Source of the DNA: Hydractinia symbiolongicarpus
Taxonomy: Eukaryota > Cnidaria > Hydrozoa > Anthoathecata > Hydractiniidae
Reading direction: 5' to 3'
Assembly (NCBI RefSeq): GCF_029227915.1
Contig: NC_079880.1
Coordinates: 32,049,501-32,113,500, forward strand
DNA length: 64,000 nt
Made by a program: the position numbers and the translations under genes. The notes beneath the pieces are model-generated. The model did not search any database and was not told where the DNA came from. It saw only the letters and a program-made list of their open reading frames with translations. Positions 26,406 to 36,590 of this stretch are shown piece after piece. The stretch's first letter is position 1, and each line of letters starts with the position of its first letter.

Positions 26406-28554
26406 TCATTTCTTTGAACACGACATACATTTTTGTATCATATGGGCCTGACACGTTGTATTGCCACATGATTGACAAAGTGATTTGACACACGGAATAG
26501 ATTTTTTCTTTTGGGAATAATTTTCTCCTGCATTCTCAGCCTGACAAACAGTACACCGTTTCCTTGTTTCTGCAAATGCAGGACCAATAGCTGCACGCGG
26601 TTCCGGATTACATTGCGCATTACCCAAGACAAGATTTATTTTTTGTTTTGTGATGGACAACATACCATTTTGACTTCTTTTTTGTATGGTTGGTTTCACC
26701 AATTCCATGACTAATTGAAAGGCGTATTCAAAAGACTTTTGTTGTAGCGGATCAATACCTTTATTCAGTGAATATATCGTCGAAGAATTTACTCGAGCGG
26801 TATCCAACATGTAAGAAAACATAACAAACGTCCACTTTCTTGACTTTGTCTTCGTCGTGTGAAACCCCATCCTCTGATCCACAATATCAGTACCCCCCTT
26901 TGTAAAGTCATATAGTTTATATAACCCCAATTTGTGGCAATTATCATCCTTGGTTGTACCTAGGATTGGTTCTAGTGTTGACAACATGAGTACATTTTTC
27001 TTTCCGTTTGAAGTTTTCACTACATATGAAGATAAGGACAGCGGCCCATCTTTTTGCCAATACACTTCACTGGACAGTGGCTCTCTTTGTTTGAAATCTT
27101 TCATTTCAATTGGAATTCCTTTCCTGTTGATCTGCATTGTACCAACACAAGTGATATCCCTTTCATACAACCAAAGCGCAAGCGGGATTGATGTATATAA
27201 TCTGTCGAAAGATATATTACGTCCGGCCAGCGAGACAACATTTGATAGTTGTTTTATCATGTATTTTACTATTTCCTCAGTGCCTGGTACATAATAAATT
27301 CCTGGATCTCCCTGTGGTTTGCCGCTATATGGAGCTGCAAGGAATGTATACGGATATCGTGCTGCATTTATGGCTTTCAGTAATAAACCGTATTTGGCGG
27401 GTTTGTTGGGATTGTACTGTTTGAAACTTATCTGTGTCCTCATTGGATACAGGGTTTCATCAAGTGATAGATAGTCGCCCGGTACAAGGCATGACATGCA
27501 TTCATAATTGAAAGATTCAAAAACTTCACGCATTGCCGCAAAACGGTCATGTTTCCATCTTTCATCTCTTGTTGTCTCGTCGTCAAAACAAAGGTTTGTA
27601 CGTATAAAAAAAAACCTATTTCTCGACATAGTGGCGCTGAATATTGGCGGACCATATTGGTTTGAGAATAATCTATGAGCAGATATACAGTTTAGTTTGT
27701 ATAGTCCTCGATATAGGTACAATCCAATAAATGCATAAATTTCTTCAACAGAGGTTTCTTTCATGTACGAATACCTACTATTTTGCGTCAAGAAATTATC
27801 GGGTAGTTTGGACAGAGTGCGTCTAATCTTTCTGTTGGTGCACAACAAAATGTTATTCACAATTTCAGGAGTGAAGTAGAGCTCAAAAGCAGAACGGGGT
27901 GATGCAGTTTCACAAGCTTTTGGTTGTGGGCCTTGTCGTCCAGTAATAACATTTGCACGATTATTTCGACCAACATTTCCAGCTTGTGGCTGATTCTGGA
28001 AAGTACGAATTATGTCATTTTTCTTCTTATTATCTATTTTGAAAATGCTTTGGATAGACTTTGATTCTGGTGGTATTGGAAAAACGTTATAATTTTCTAA
28101 ATTTGTAGCGGCAGCAATACTGTTTACTAAGCGATATTTCGTAAGTCGACGTCTCCTCAAATGGTTTGCTCCGGCTTCCTCTTCACTTTCGGACGCATCA
28201 TTGTCAGCATCACCTACACGGTCATCGTTATCATGTTGATGATCCTCTTCTTCAACTATTTCTTTATCTATGAGACAAACAAAAATACTAAAAATAAATT
28301 ATCACACATTTTGAAACATATTTTGCTTCTCGCAACCAATGCGCCATATATATACGCGAAGTTAGACAGAGAGATTATATATATGTATATATAATATAGC
28401 TATATATATTACCAATTTCACCGCACAATTCTTCCAAATCATCTTCATCATCAAGTTCTTCATCCATAGCTTCGTCTACGTTATCTTCTTCAATAAATCT
28501 CAATATATTTTGAATGGCTTCCTCAGATGAAATTCTAGCCTTTTTCGGTCCCAT
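26406..28554 (-). CDS. piggyBac-family transposase, two exons (28554-28413 and 28267-26406), 667 residues
   Basis: Cut-and-paste transposase of the DDE/RNase-H fold type; it excises the element and inserts it at short TA-rich targets in the nucleus. Exon 1 starts at ATG 28554 (MGPKKARISS) and ends after 47 codons plus one base. A GT...AG intron of 145 nt follows, and exon 2 resumes in the matching phase with a Glu/Asp-rich stretch. The longest single-exon frame starts at a TTG at 28160, which is not the true start. The acidic N-terminus (about residues 22-80) is common in this family. Catalytic aspartates fall at about 317 (SLDETLYP), 402 (ISFDRLYTS), 508 and 511 (GGTDIVDQR). QYNPNKPAKYG at 331-341 is a family signature. 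The C-terminus (619-664) holds eight Cys and one His in a CxxC...CxxC pattern, the zinc-binding cross-brace domain. No internal stop or frameshift is seen. The length is at the upper end for the family. Confidence 0.92.
28268..28412 (-). other. Intron in the transposase gene (145 nt)
   Basis: On the minus strand the donor reads ATTG|GTAATA at 28413/28412 and the acceptor TCTCATAG|ATAAAG at 28268/28267. It is very AT-rich with a TA-repeat run (about 28377-28410). Unspliced reading hits TAA 12 codons into the intron. Splicing keeps phase (47 codons+1 nt, then 2 nt+35 codons before the TTG at 28160). Inferred from sequence; no transcript evidence. Confidence 0.82.
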
Positions 28555-28889
28555 TTTGTAATTTTTTTATTAGACTAATAATATATAAAGGGGTAATTTA
28601 TGTCACAAACGCAATAATTATATTTTTTATTATATATAAGCCCTCTTTGCTATACCATCTATCCTATTTATCTAATTAACATCAATAAGACTGAAAATAT
28701 AACACAATTCGAAATATTTCATTTTTCGCTTTTGCGCCTTTTTTGACATTGGCCCCATAATGGCCGCAAAACATAAATTTTTCAGAAAAAAAATTTGCCG
28801 GTCTTAACCGCCCTAAAAAAATATTAAAAGTCTGCGAAGCTCATGCGGGTCGCTTAATTTTTCATGAAAAGCCGCATAAAAATGTGAAA
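28555..28889 (-). promoter_or_regulatory. Transposase upstream region with candidate TATA box
   Basis: About 335 bp between the start codon and the right palindrome, AT-rich and without an open frame. On the minus strand CTTATATATAAT (28629-28640), some 75-85 nt upstream of the ATG, is the best TATA-like match. Other TA runs exist, so the exact promoter is uncertain. Confidence 0.35.
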
Positions 28890-28914
28890 GGGTGCGCTCA
28901 TTCAGCGCACTCCC
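28890..28914 (+). repeat. Right subterminal palindrome
   Basis: A 25-nt near-palindrome, GGGTGCGCT / CATTC / AGCGCACTCCC, related to the left palindrome in inverted orientation. It abuts and slightly overlaps the right TIR, with no spacer, unlike the left end. Confidence 0.8.
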
Positions 28915-28927
28915 GGTACAAATAGGA
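28911..28927 (-). repeat. piggyBac-like element, right TIR (degenerate)
   Basis: The reverse complement reads TCCTATTTGTACCGGGA. It differs from the left TIR at positions 1, 8 and 17. The outermost base is T instead of C, so the plus strand ends AATAGGA instead of AATAGGG. Confidence 0.85.
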
Positions 28928-28931
28928 CTAA
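28928..28931 (+). repeat. Target-site duplication, right copy (CTAA)
   Basis: The satellite resumes as CTAAAGGCCGTAATATGG, the continuation expected from the empty site. Confidence 0.85.
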
Positions 28932-30289
28932 AGGCCGTAATATGGCTTTTGCTGCCTAATAAAGGCCTTACACGTAAATCCCCCGGTTCCACGGGTTTGT
29001 GCAGGTTACTATTGGTCTAGTCCTTCCACTCTTAATGGACTACAAGGTCCTACGTCGCTTTCCCTGGCACCATGGCTTTAGAACGCCATCAACTACATGC
29101 ACAGGCCTCTAAAAGCCGTAATATGGCCTTTTGCCGCCTATTAAAGGCCTTACACGTAAATCCCCTGGTTCCACGTGCTTGTGCAGGTTACCATTGGTCT
29201 AGTCCTTCCACTCACAATAGACTACAATGTCATAAGTCATTTTCCTTGGCACCATGGCTTTAGAACTCTGTCAACTACATGCACAGGCCTCTAAAAGCCA
29301 TAATATGGCGTTTCGCTGCCTAATAAAGGCCTTGCGTGTAAATCACGTGTTTCCACGCTCTTGCACAGGTTATCATTGGTCTAGTCCTTCCACTCTCCAT
29401 GGACTGCGACGTCCTAAGTTGTTTTCGCCAGCGCCATGGCTTTAGAACGCCGTCAACTACATGCACAGGCCTCTAAAGGTTGTGATATGGCCTTTTTTTC
29501 CCAATAAAGGCTTAGCACGTAAATCCCCCGGTTCCGCGTGCTTGTGCAAGTTACCATTGGTGTAGTCCTTCCATTCTCAATGTACTACAAGGTCATAAGT
29601 CGTTTTCCCTGGCACCATGGCTTTAGAACGCCGTAAACTACATGCACAGGCCTCTAAAGGCCGTAATATGGCCTCTTGCCGCCTAATAAAAACCTTACAC
29701 GTAAATCCCCCGGTTCCGCGTGCTTGTGCAAGTTACCATTGGACTAGTACTTCCACTCTCAATGGACTACAAGGTCATAAGTCGTTTTCCCTAGCACCTT
29801 GGCTTTAGAACTCCGTCAATTACATGCACAGGCCTCTAAAAGCCGTAATATGGCCTTTTGCCGCCTATTAAAGGCCTTACACGTAAATCGCCCGGTTCCA
29901 CGTGCTTGTGCGGGTTACCATTGGTCTAGTCCTTCCACTCTCCACGGACTGCGACGTCCTAAGTTGTTTTCGCAAGCGCCATGGCTTTAGAACATCGTCA
30001 ACTACATGCACAGGCCTCTAAAGGCCGTAGTATGGCGTTTTGTTGCCTAATAAAGGCCTTACGTGTAAATCACGTGTTTCCACGCTCTTGCACAGGTTAG
30101 TATTGGTCTAGTCCTTCCACTCTCAATGGACTACGACGTCTTAAGTCATTTTCCCCAAAGACATGGATTTGGAACCCCGTCAACTACATGTACAGGCCTC
30201 TAAAAGCCGTAATATGGCCTTTTGCCGCCTATTAAAGGCCTTACACGTAAATCCCCCGGTTCCACGGGTTTGTGCAGGTTGCTATTGGT

Positions 30290-33200
30290 CTAATCCTTCC
30301 ACTCTCCACGGACTGCGACGTCCTAAGTTGTTTTCGCAAGCGCCATGGCTTTAGAACATCGTCAACTACATGCACAGGCCTCTAAAGGCCGTAGTATGGC
30401 GTTTTGTTGCCTAATAAAGGCCTTACGTGTAAATCACGTGTTTCCACGCTCTTGCACAGGTTAGTATTGGTCTAGTCCTTCCACTCTCAATGGACTACGA
30501 CGTCTTAAGTCATTTTCCCCAAAGACATGGATTTGGAACCCCGTCAACTACATGTACAGGCCTCTAAAGGCCGTAATATGGCTTTTGCTGCCTAATAAAG
30601 GCCTTACACGTAAATCCCCCGGTTCCACGGGTTTGTGCAGGTTGCTATTGGTCTAGTCCTTCCACTCTTAATGGATACAAGGTCGTACGTCGCTTTCCCT
30701 GGCACCATGGCTTTAGAACGCCATCAACTACATGCACAGGCCTCTAAAAGCCGTAGTATGGCGTTTTGTTGCCTAATAAAGGCCTTACGTGTAAATCACG
30801 TGTTTCCACGCTCTTGCACAGGTTAGTATTGGTCTAGTCCTTCCACTGTCAATGGACTACGACGTCTTAAGTCATTTTCCCCAGAGTCATGGGTTTAGAA
30901 CGCCGTCAACTACATGCACAGGCCTCTAAAGGCCGTAATGTGGCTTTTGCCGCCTAATGAAGGCCTTACACGTAAATCCCCCGGTTCCACGTGCTTGTGC
31001 AGGTTACCATTGGTCTATCCCCTTCACTCTCAATGGACTACAAGGTCGTACGTCGCCTTCCCTGGCATCATGGCTTTAGAACTCCGTCAACTACATGCAC
31101 AGGCCTCTAAAGGCCGTAATATGGACTTTTGCCGGCCACTAAAGGCCTTACGCGTATATTACGCGCTCCCACGTTCTTGCGCAGGTTACCATTTTTCTAG
31201 TCCATCCATCCTACATGGACTACGACGTCTTAAGTCGTTTTCCTTGGCACCATGGCTTGAGAACTCTGTCAACTACATGCACAGGCCTCTAAAAGCCATA
31301 ATATGGCGTTTCGCTGCCTAATAAAGGCCTTGCGTGTAAATCACGTGTTTCCACGCTCTTGCACAGGTTATCATTGGTCTAGTCCTTCCACTCTCCATGG
31401 ACTGCGACGTCCTAAGTTGTTTTCGCCAGCGCCATGGCTTTAGAACGCCGTCAACTACATGCACAGGCCTCTAAAGGTTGTGATATGGCCTTTTTTTCCC
31501 AATAAAGGCTTAGCACGTAAATCCCCCGGTTCCGCGTGCTTGTGCAAGTTACCATTGGTGTAGTCCTTCCATTCTCAATGTACTACAAGGTCATAAGTCG
31601 TTTTCCCTGGCACCATGGCTTTAGAACGCCGTAAACTACATGCACAGGCCTCTAAAGGCCGTAATATGGCCTCTTGCCGCCTAATAAAAACCTTACACGT
31701 AAATGCCCCGGTTCCGCGTGCTTGTGCAAGTTACCATTGGACTAGTACTTCCACTCTCAATGGACTACAAGGTCATAAGTCGTTTTCCCTAGCACCTTGG
31801 CTTTAGAACTCCGTCAACTACATGCACAGGCCTCTAAAAGCCGTAATATGGCCTTTTGCCGCCTATTAAAGGCCTTACACGTAAATCGCCCGGTTCCACG
31901 TGCTTGTGCGGGTTACCATTGGTCTAGTCCTTCCACTCTCCACGGACTGCGACGTCCTAAGTTGTTTTCGCAAGCGCCATGGCTTTAGAACATCGTCAAC
32001 TACATGCACAGGCCTCTAAAGGCCGTAGTATGGCGTTTTGTTGCCTAATAAAGGCCTTACGTGTAAATCACGTGTTTCCACGCTCTTGCACAGGTTAGTA
32101 TTGGTCTAGTCCTTCCATTCTCAATGGACTACGACGTCTTAAGTCATTTTCCCCAAAGACATGGATTTGGAACCCCGTCAACTACATGCACAGGCCTCTA
32201 AAAGCCGTAATATGGCCTTTTGCCGCCTATTAAAGGCCTTACACGTAAATCCCCCGGTTCCACGGGTTTGTGCAGGTTGCTATTGGTCTAGTCCTTCCAC
32301 TCTTAATGGACTACAAGGTCGTACGTCGCTTTCCCTGGCACCATGGCTTTAGAACGCCATCAACTACATGCACAGGCCTCTAAAAGCCGTAGTATGGCGT
32401 TTTGTTGCCTAATAAAGGCCTTACGTGTAAATCACGTGTTTCCACGCTCTTGCACAGGTTAGTATTGGTCTAGTCCTTCCACTGTCAATGGACTACGACG
32501 TCTTAAGTCATTTTCCCCAGAGCCATGGGTTTAGAACGCCGTCAACTACATGCACAGGCCTCTAAAGGCCGTAATGTGGCTTTTGCCGCCTAATGAAGGC
32601 CTTACACGTAAATCCCCCGGTTCCACGTGCTTGTGCAGGTTACCATTGGTCTATCCCCTTTACTCTCAATGGACTACAAGGTCGTACGTCGCCTTCCCTG
32701 GCATCATGGCTTTAGAACTCCGTCAACTACATGCACAGGCCTCTAAAGGCCGTAATATGGACTTTTGCCGGCCACTAAAGGCCTTACGCGTATATTACGC
32801 GCTCCCACGTTCTTGCGCAGGTTACCATTTTTCTAGTCCATCCATCCTACATGGACTACGACGTCTTAAGTCGTTTTCCTTGGCACCATAGCTTTAGAAC
32901 GCCGTCAACTACATGCACAGGCCTCTAAAGGTTACAATATGCTTTTTACATGCCTAATAAAAGCCTTGCGTGTAAATCACGTGTTTCCACGCTCTTGCAC
33001 AGGTTATCATTGGTCTAGTCCTTCCACTCTCCATGGACTGCGACGTCCTAAGTTGTTTTCGCCAGCGCCATGGCTTTAGAACGCCGTCAACTACATGCAC
33101 AGGCCTCTAAAGGTTGTGATATGGCCTTTTTTTCCCAATAAAGGCTTAGCACGTAAATCCCCCGGTTCCGCGTGCTTGTGCAAGTTACCATTGGTGTAGT

Positions 33201-34260
33201 CCTTCCATTCTCAATGTACTACAAGGTCATAAGTCGTTTTCCCTGGCACCATGGCTTTAGAACGCCGTAAACTACATGCACAGGCCTCTAAAGGCCGTAA
33301 TATGGCCTCTTGCCGCCTAATAAAAACCTTACACGTAAATCCCCCGGTTCCGCGTGCTTGTGCAAGTTACCATTGGACTAGTACTTCCACTCTCAATGGA
33401 CTACAAGGTCATAAGTCGTTTTCCCTAGCACCTTGGCTTTAGAACTCCGTCAACTACATGCACAGGCCTCTAAAAGCCGTAATATGGCCTTTTGCCGCCT
33501 ATTAAAGGCCTTACACGTAAATCGCCCGGTTCCACGTGCATGTGCGGGTTACCATTGGTCTAGTCCTTCCACTCTCCACGGACTGCGACGTCCTAAGTTG
33601 TTTTCGCAAGCGCCATGGCTTTAGAACATCGTCAACTACATGCACAGGCCTCTAAAGGCCGTAGTATGGCGTTTTGTTGCCTAATAAAGGCCTTACGTGT
33701 AAATCACGTGTTTCCACGCTCTTGCACAGGTTAGTATTGGTCTAGTCCTTCCACTCTCAATGGACTACGACGTTTTAAGTCGTTTTCCCCAAAGACATGG
33801 ATTTGGAACCCCGTCAACTACATGTACAGGCCTCTAAAAGCCGTAATATGGCCTTTTGCCGCCTATTAAAGGCCTTACACGTAAATCCCCCGGTTCCACG
33901 GGTTTGTGCAGGTTGCTATTGGTCTAGTCCTTCCACTCTTAATGGACTACAAGGTCGTACGTCGCTTTCCCTGGCACCATGGCTTTAGAACGCCATCAAC
34001 TACATGCACAGGCCTCTAAAAGCCGTAGTATGGCGTTTTGTTGCCTAATAAAGGCCTTACGTGTAAATCACGTGTTTCCACGCTCTTGCACAGGTTAGTA
34101 TTGGTCTAGTCCTTCCACTGTCAATGGACTACGACGTTTTAAGTCATTTTCCCCAGAGCCATGGGTTTAGAACGCCGTCAACTACATGCACAGGCCTCTA
34201 AAGGCCGTAATGTGGCTTTTGCCGCCTAATGAAGGTTTACACGTAAATCCCCCGGTTCCA
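30290..34260 (+). repeat. Nine-monomer higher-order repeat, period 1636 bp (about 2.4 copies)
   Basis: 30290-31925, 31926-33561 and a partial copy to 34260 are in register. They share CCGCCTAATGAAGGCC in the G-type monomer and GGACTAGTACTTCCACTC in the I-type. One internal monomer differs in kind between copies: at 31255 it is an E-type with a CTTGAGAAC start, whereas at 32891 it is a C/E hybrid. This indicates later conversion inside the unit. Confidence 0.83.
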
Positions 34261-36590
34261 CGTGCTTGTGCAGGTTACTATTGGTCTAGTCCTTCCACTC
34301 TTAATGGACTACAAGGTCGTACGTCGCTTTCCCTGGCACCATGGCTTTAGAACGGCATCAACTACATGCACAGGCCTCTAAAAGCCGTAATATGGCCTTT
34401 TGCCGCCTATTAAAGGCCTTACACGTAAATCCTCTGGTTCCACGTGCTTGTGCAGGTTACCATTGGTCTAGTCCTTCCACTCTCAATGTACTACAAGGTC
34501 ATAAGTCGTGTTCCCTGGCACCATGGCTTTAGAACGCCGTAAACTACATGCACAGGCCTCTAAAGGCCGTAATATGGACTTTTGCCGGCCACTAAAGGCC
34601 TTACGCGTATATTACGTGCTCCCACGTTCTTGCGCATGTTACCATTTTTCTAGTCCATCCATCCTACATGGACTACGACGTCTTAAGTCGTTTTCCTTGG
34701 AACCATGGCTTTAGAACCCCGTCAACTACATGCACAGGCCTCTAAAGGTTGTGATATGGCCTTTTGTTCCCAATAAAGGCTTAGCACGTAAATCCCCAGG
34801 TTCCGCGTGCTTGTGCAGGTTACCATTGGTCTATCCCCTTCACTCTCAATGGACTACAAGGTCGTACGTCGCCTTCCGTGGCATCATGGCTTTAGATCTC
34901 CGTCAACTACATGCACAGGCCTCTAAAGACCGTAATATGGACTTTTGCCGGCCACTAAAGGCCATACGCGTATATTACGTGCTCCCACGTTCTTGCGCAG
35001 GTTACCATTTTTCTAGTCCATCCATCCTACATGGACTACGACGTCTTAAGTCGTTTTCCTTGGAACCATGGCTTTAGAACGCCGTCAACTACATGCACAG
35101 GCCTCTAAAGGTTACAATATGCTTCTTACGTGCCTAATAAAAGCCTTACTTGTAAATCACGTGTTTCCACGCTCTTTAACAGGTTACCATTGGTCTAGTC
35201 CTTCTACTCTCACTGGACTACGACGTCTTAAGTCTTTTTCCCTAGCACCTTGGCTTTAGAACTCCGTCAACTACATGCACAGACCTCTGAAGGCCGTAAT
35301 ATGGCCTTTCGCCGCCTATTAAAGGCCTTACACGTAAATAACGTGCTCCCACGTTCTTGCGCAGGTTATCATTGGTCTAGTCCTTCCACTCTCCACGGAC
35401 TGCGACGTCTTCAGTCGTTTTCCTTGGCACCATGGCTTTAGAACATCGTCAATTACATGCACAGGCCTCTAAAAGCCGTAGTATGGGGTTTTGTTGCCTA
35501 ATAAAGGCCTTACGTGTAAATCACGTGTTTCCACGCTCTTGAACAGGGTACCATTGGTCTAGTCCTTCTACTCTCACTGGACTACGACGTCTTAAGTCTT
35601 TTTCCCCAGAGCTATGGATTTGGAACGCCGTCAACTACATGTACGGGCCTCTAAAGGCCGTAATATGGCTTTTGCTGCCTAATAAAGGCCTTACACGTAA
35701 ATCCCCCGGTTCCACGGGTTTGTGCAGGTTACTATTGGTCTAGTCCTTCCACTCTTAATGGACTACAAGGTCTTACGTCGCTTTCCCTGGCACCATGGCT
35801 TTAGAACGGCATCAACTACATGCACAGGCCTCTAAAAGCCGTAATATGGCCTTTTGCCGCCTATTAAAGGCCTTACACGTAAATCCCCTGGTTCCACGTG
35901 CTTGTGCAGGTTACCATTGGTCTAGTCCTTCCACTCACAATAGACTACAATGTCATAAGTCATTTTCCTTGGCACCATGGCTTTAGAACTCTGTCAACTA
36001 CATGCACAGGCCTCTAAAAGCCATAATATGGCGTTTCGCTGCCTAATAAAGGCCTTGCGTGTAAATCACGTGTTTCCACGCTCTTGCACAGGTTATCATT
36101 GGTCTAGTCCTTCCACTCTCCATGGACTGCAACGTCCTAAGTTGTTTTCGCCAGCGCCATGGCTTTAGAACGCCGTCAACTACATGCACAGGCCTCTAAA
36201 GGTTGTGATATGGCCTTTTTTTCCCAATAAAGGCTTAGCACGTAAATCCCCCGGTTCCGCGTGCTTGTGCAAGTTACCATTGGTGTAGTCCTTCCATTCT
36301 CAATGTACTACAAGGTCAAAAGTCGTTTTCCCTGGCACCATGGCTTTAGAACGCCGTAAACTACATGCACAGGCCTCTAAAGGCCGTAATATGGCCTCTT
36401 GCCGCCTAATAAAAACCTTACACGTAAATCCCCCGGTTCCGCGTGCTTGTGCAAGTTACCATTGGACTAGTACTTCCACTCTCAATGGACTACAAGGTCA
36501 TAAGTCGTTTTCCCTAGCACCTTGGCTTTAGAACTCCGTCAACTACATGCACAGGCCTCTAAAAGCCGTAATATGGCCTTTTGCCGCCTA
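34256..36590 (+). repeat. Third copy of the segment carrying the piggyBac element (empty here)
   Basis: Matches 24625-29870 with an offset of 9631 bp left of the transposon and 6723 bp right of it, a difference of 2908 bp. GTACGGGCC followed by CTAAAGGCC at 35651 is the uninterrupted insertion site. Confidence 0.85.

Larger units (their letters stand above)
26024..28927 (-). mobile_element. piggyBac-like DNA transposon, 2,904 bp, apparently complete
   Basis: The element has 17-bp imperfect TIRs (14 of 17 positions match), subterminal palindromes, a 4-bp target duplication and one minus-strand gene for a piggyBac-family transposase with all catalytic aspartates. Its base composition is clearly AT-richer than the satellite around it. 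It lies inside one copy of a 4725-bp repeat whose other copies are empty, so it is younger than that amplification. In gene orientation the 5' end is at 28927 and the 3' end at 26024. The open frame and splice signals are intact; the right TIR carries three mismatches, which may weaken mobility. Present activity is not shown. Confidence 0.93.
20425..30290 (+). repeat. Second 4725-bp (26-monomer) repeat; the right copy is split by the piggyBac element
   Basis: 20425-22660 recurs at 25150-30290 with an offset of 4725 bp left of the transposon and 7633 bp right of it. The difference, 2908 bp, equals the 2904-bp element plus a 4-bp target duplication. This lets the empty insertion site be read directly at 21295-21298. 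Shared rare variants include GTACGGGCC, TCACAATAGACTAC and CTGAAGGCC. Confidence 0.88.

Noticed and set aside
26406-28160. Transposase starting at 28160 as a single exon
   Set aside because: That position is TTG, not ATG, and the frame is open upstream to a good splice acceptor at 28268 with a matching upstream exon.
26511-28394. Open frames on the plus strand or in other frames within the transposon (for example 26932-27294, 27188-27424, 27440-27655, 28161-28394)
   Set aside because: Shadows of the transposase exons or intron; no recognisable features.
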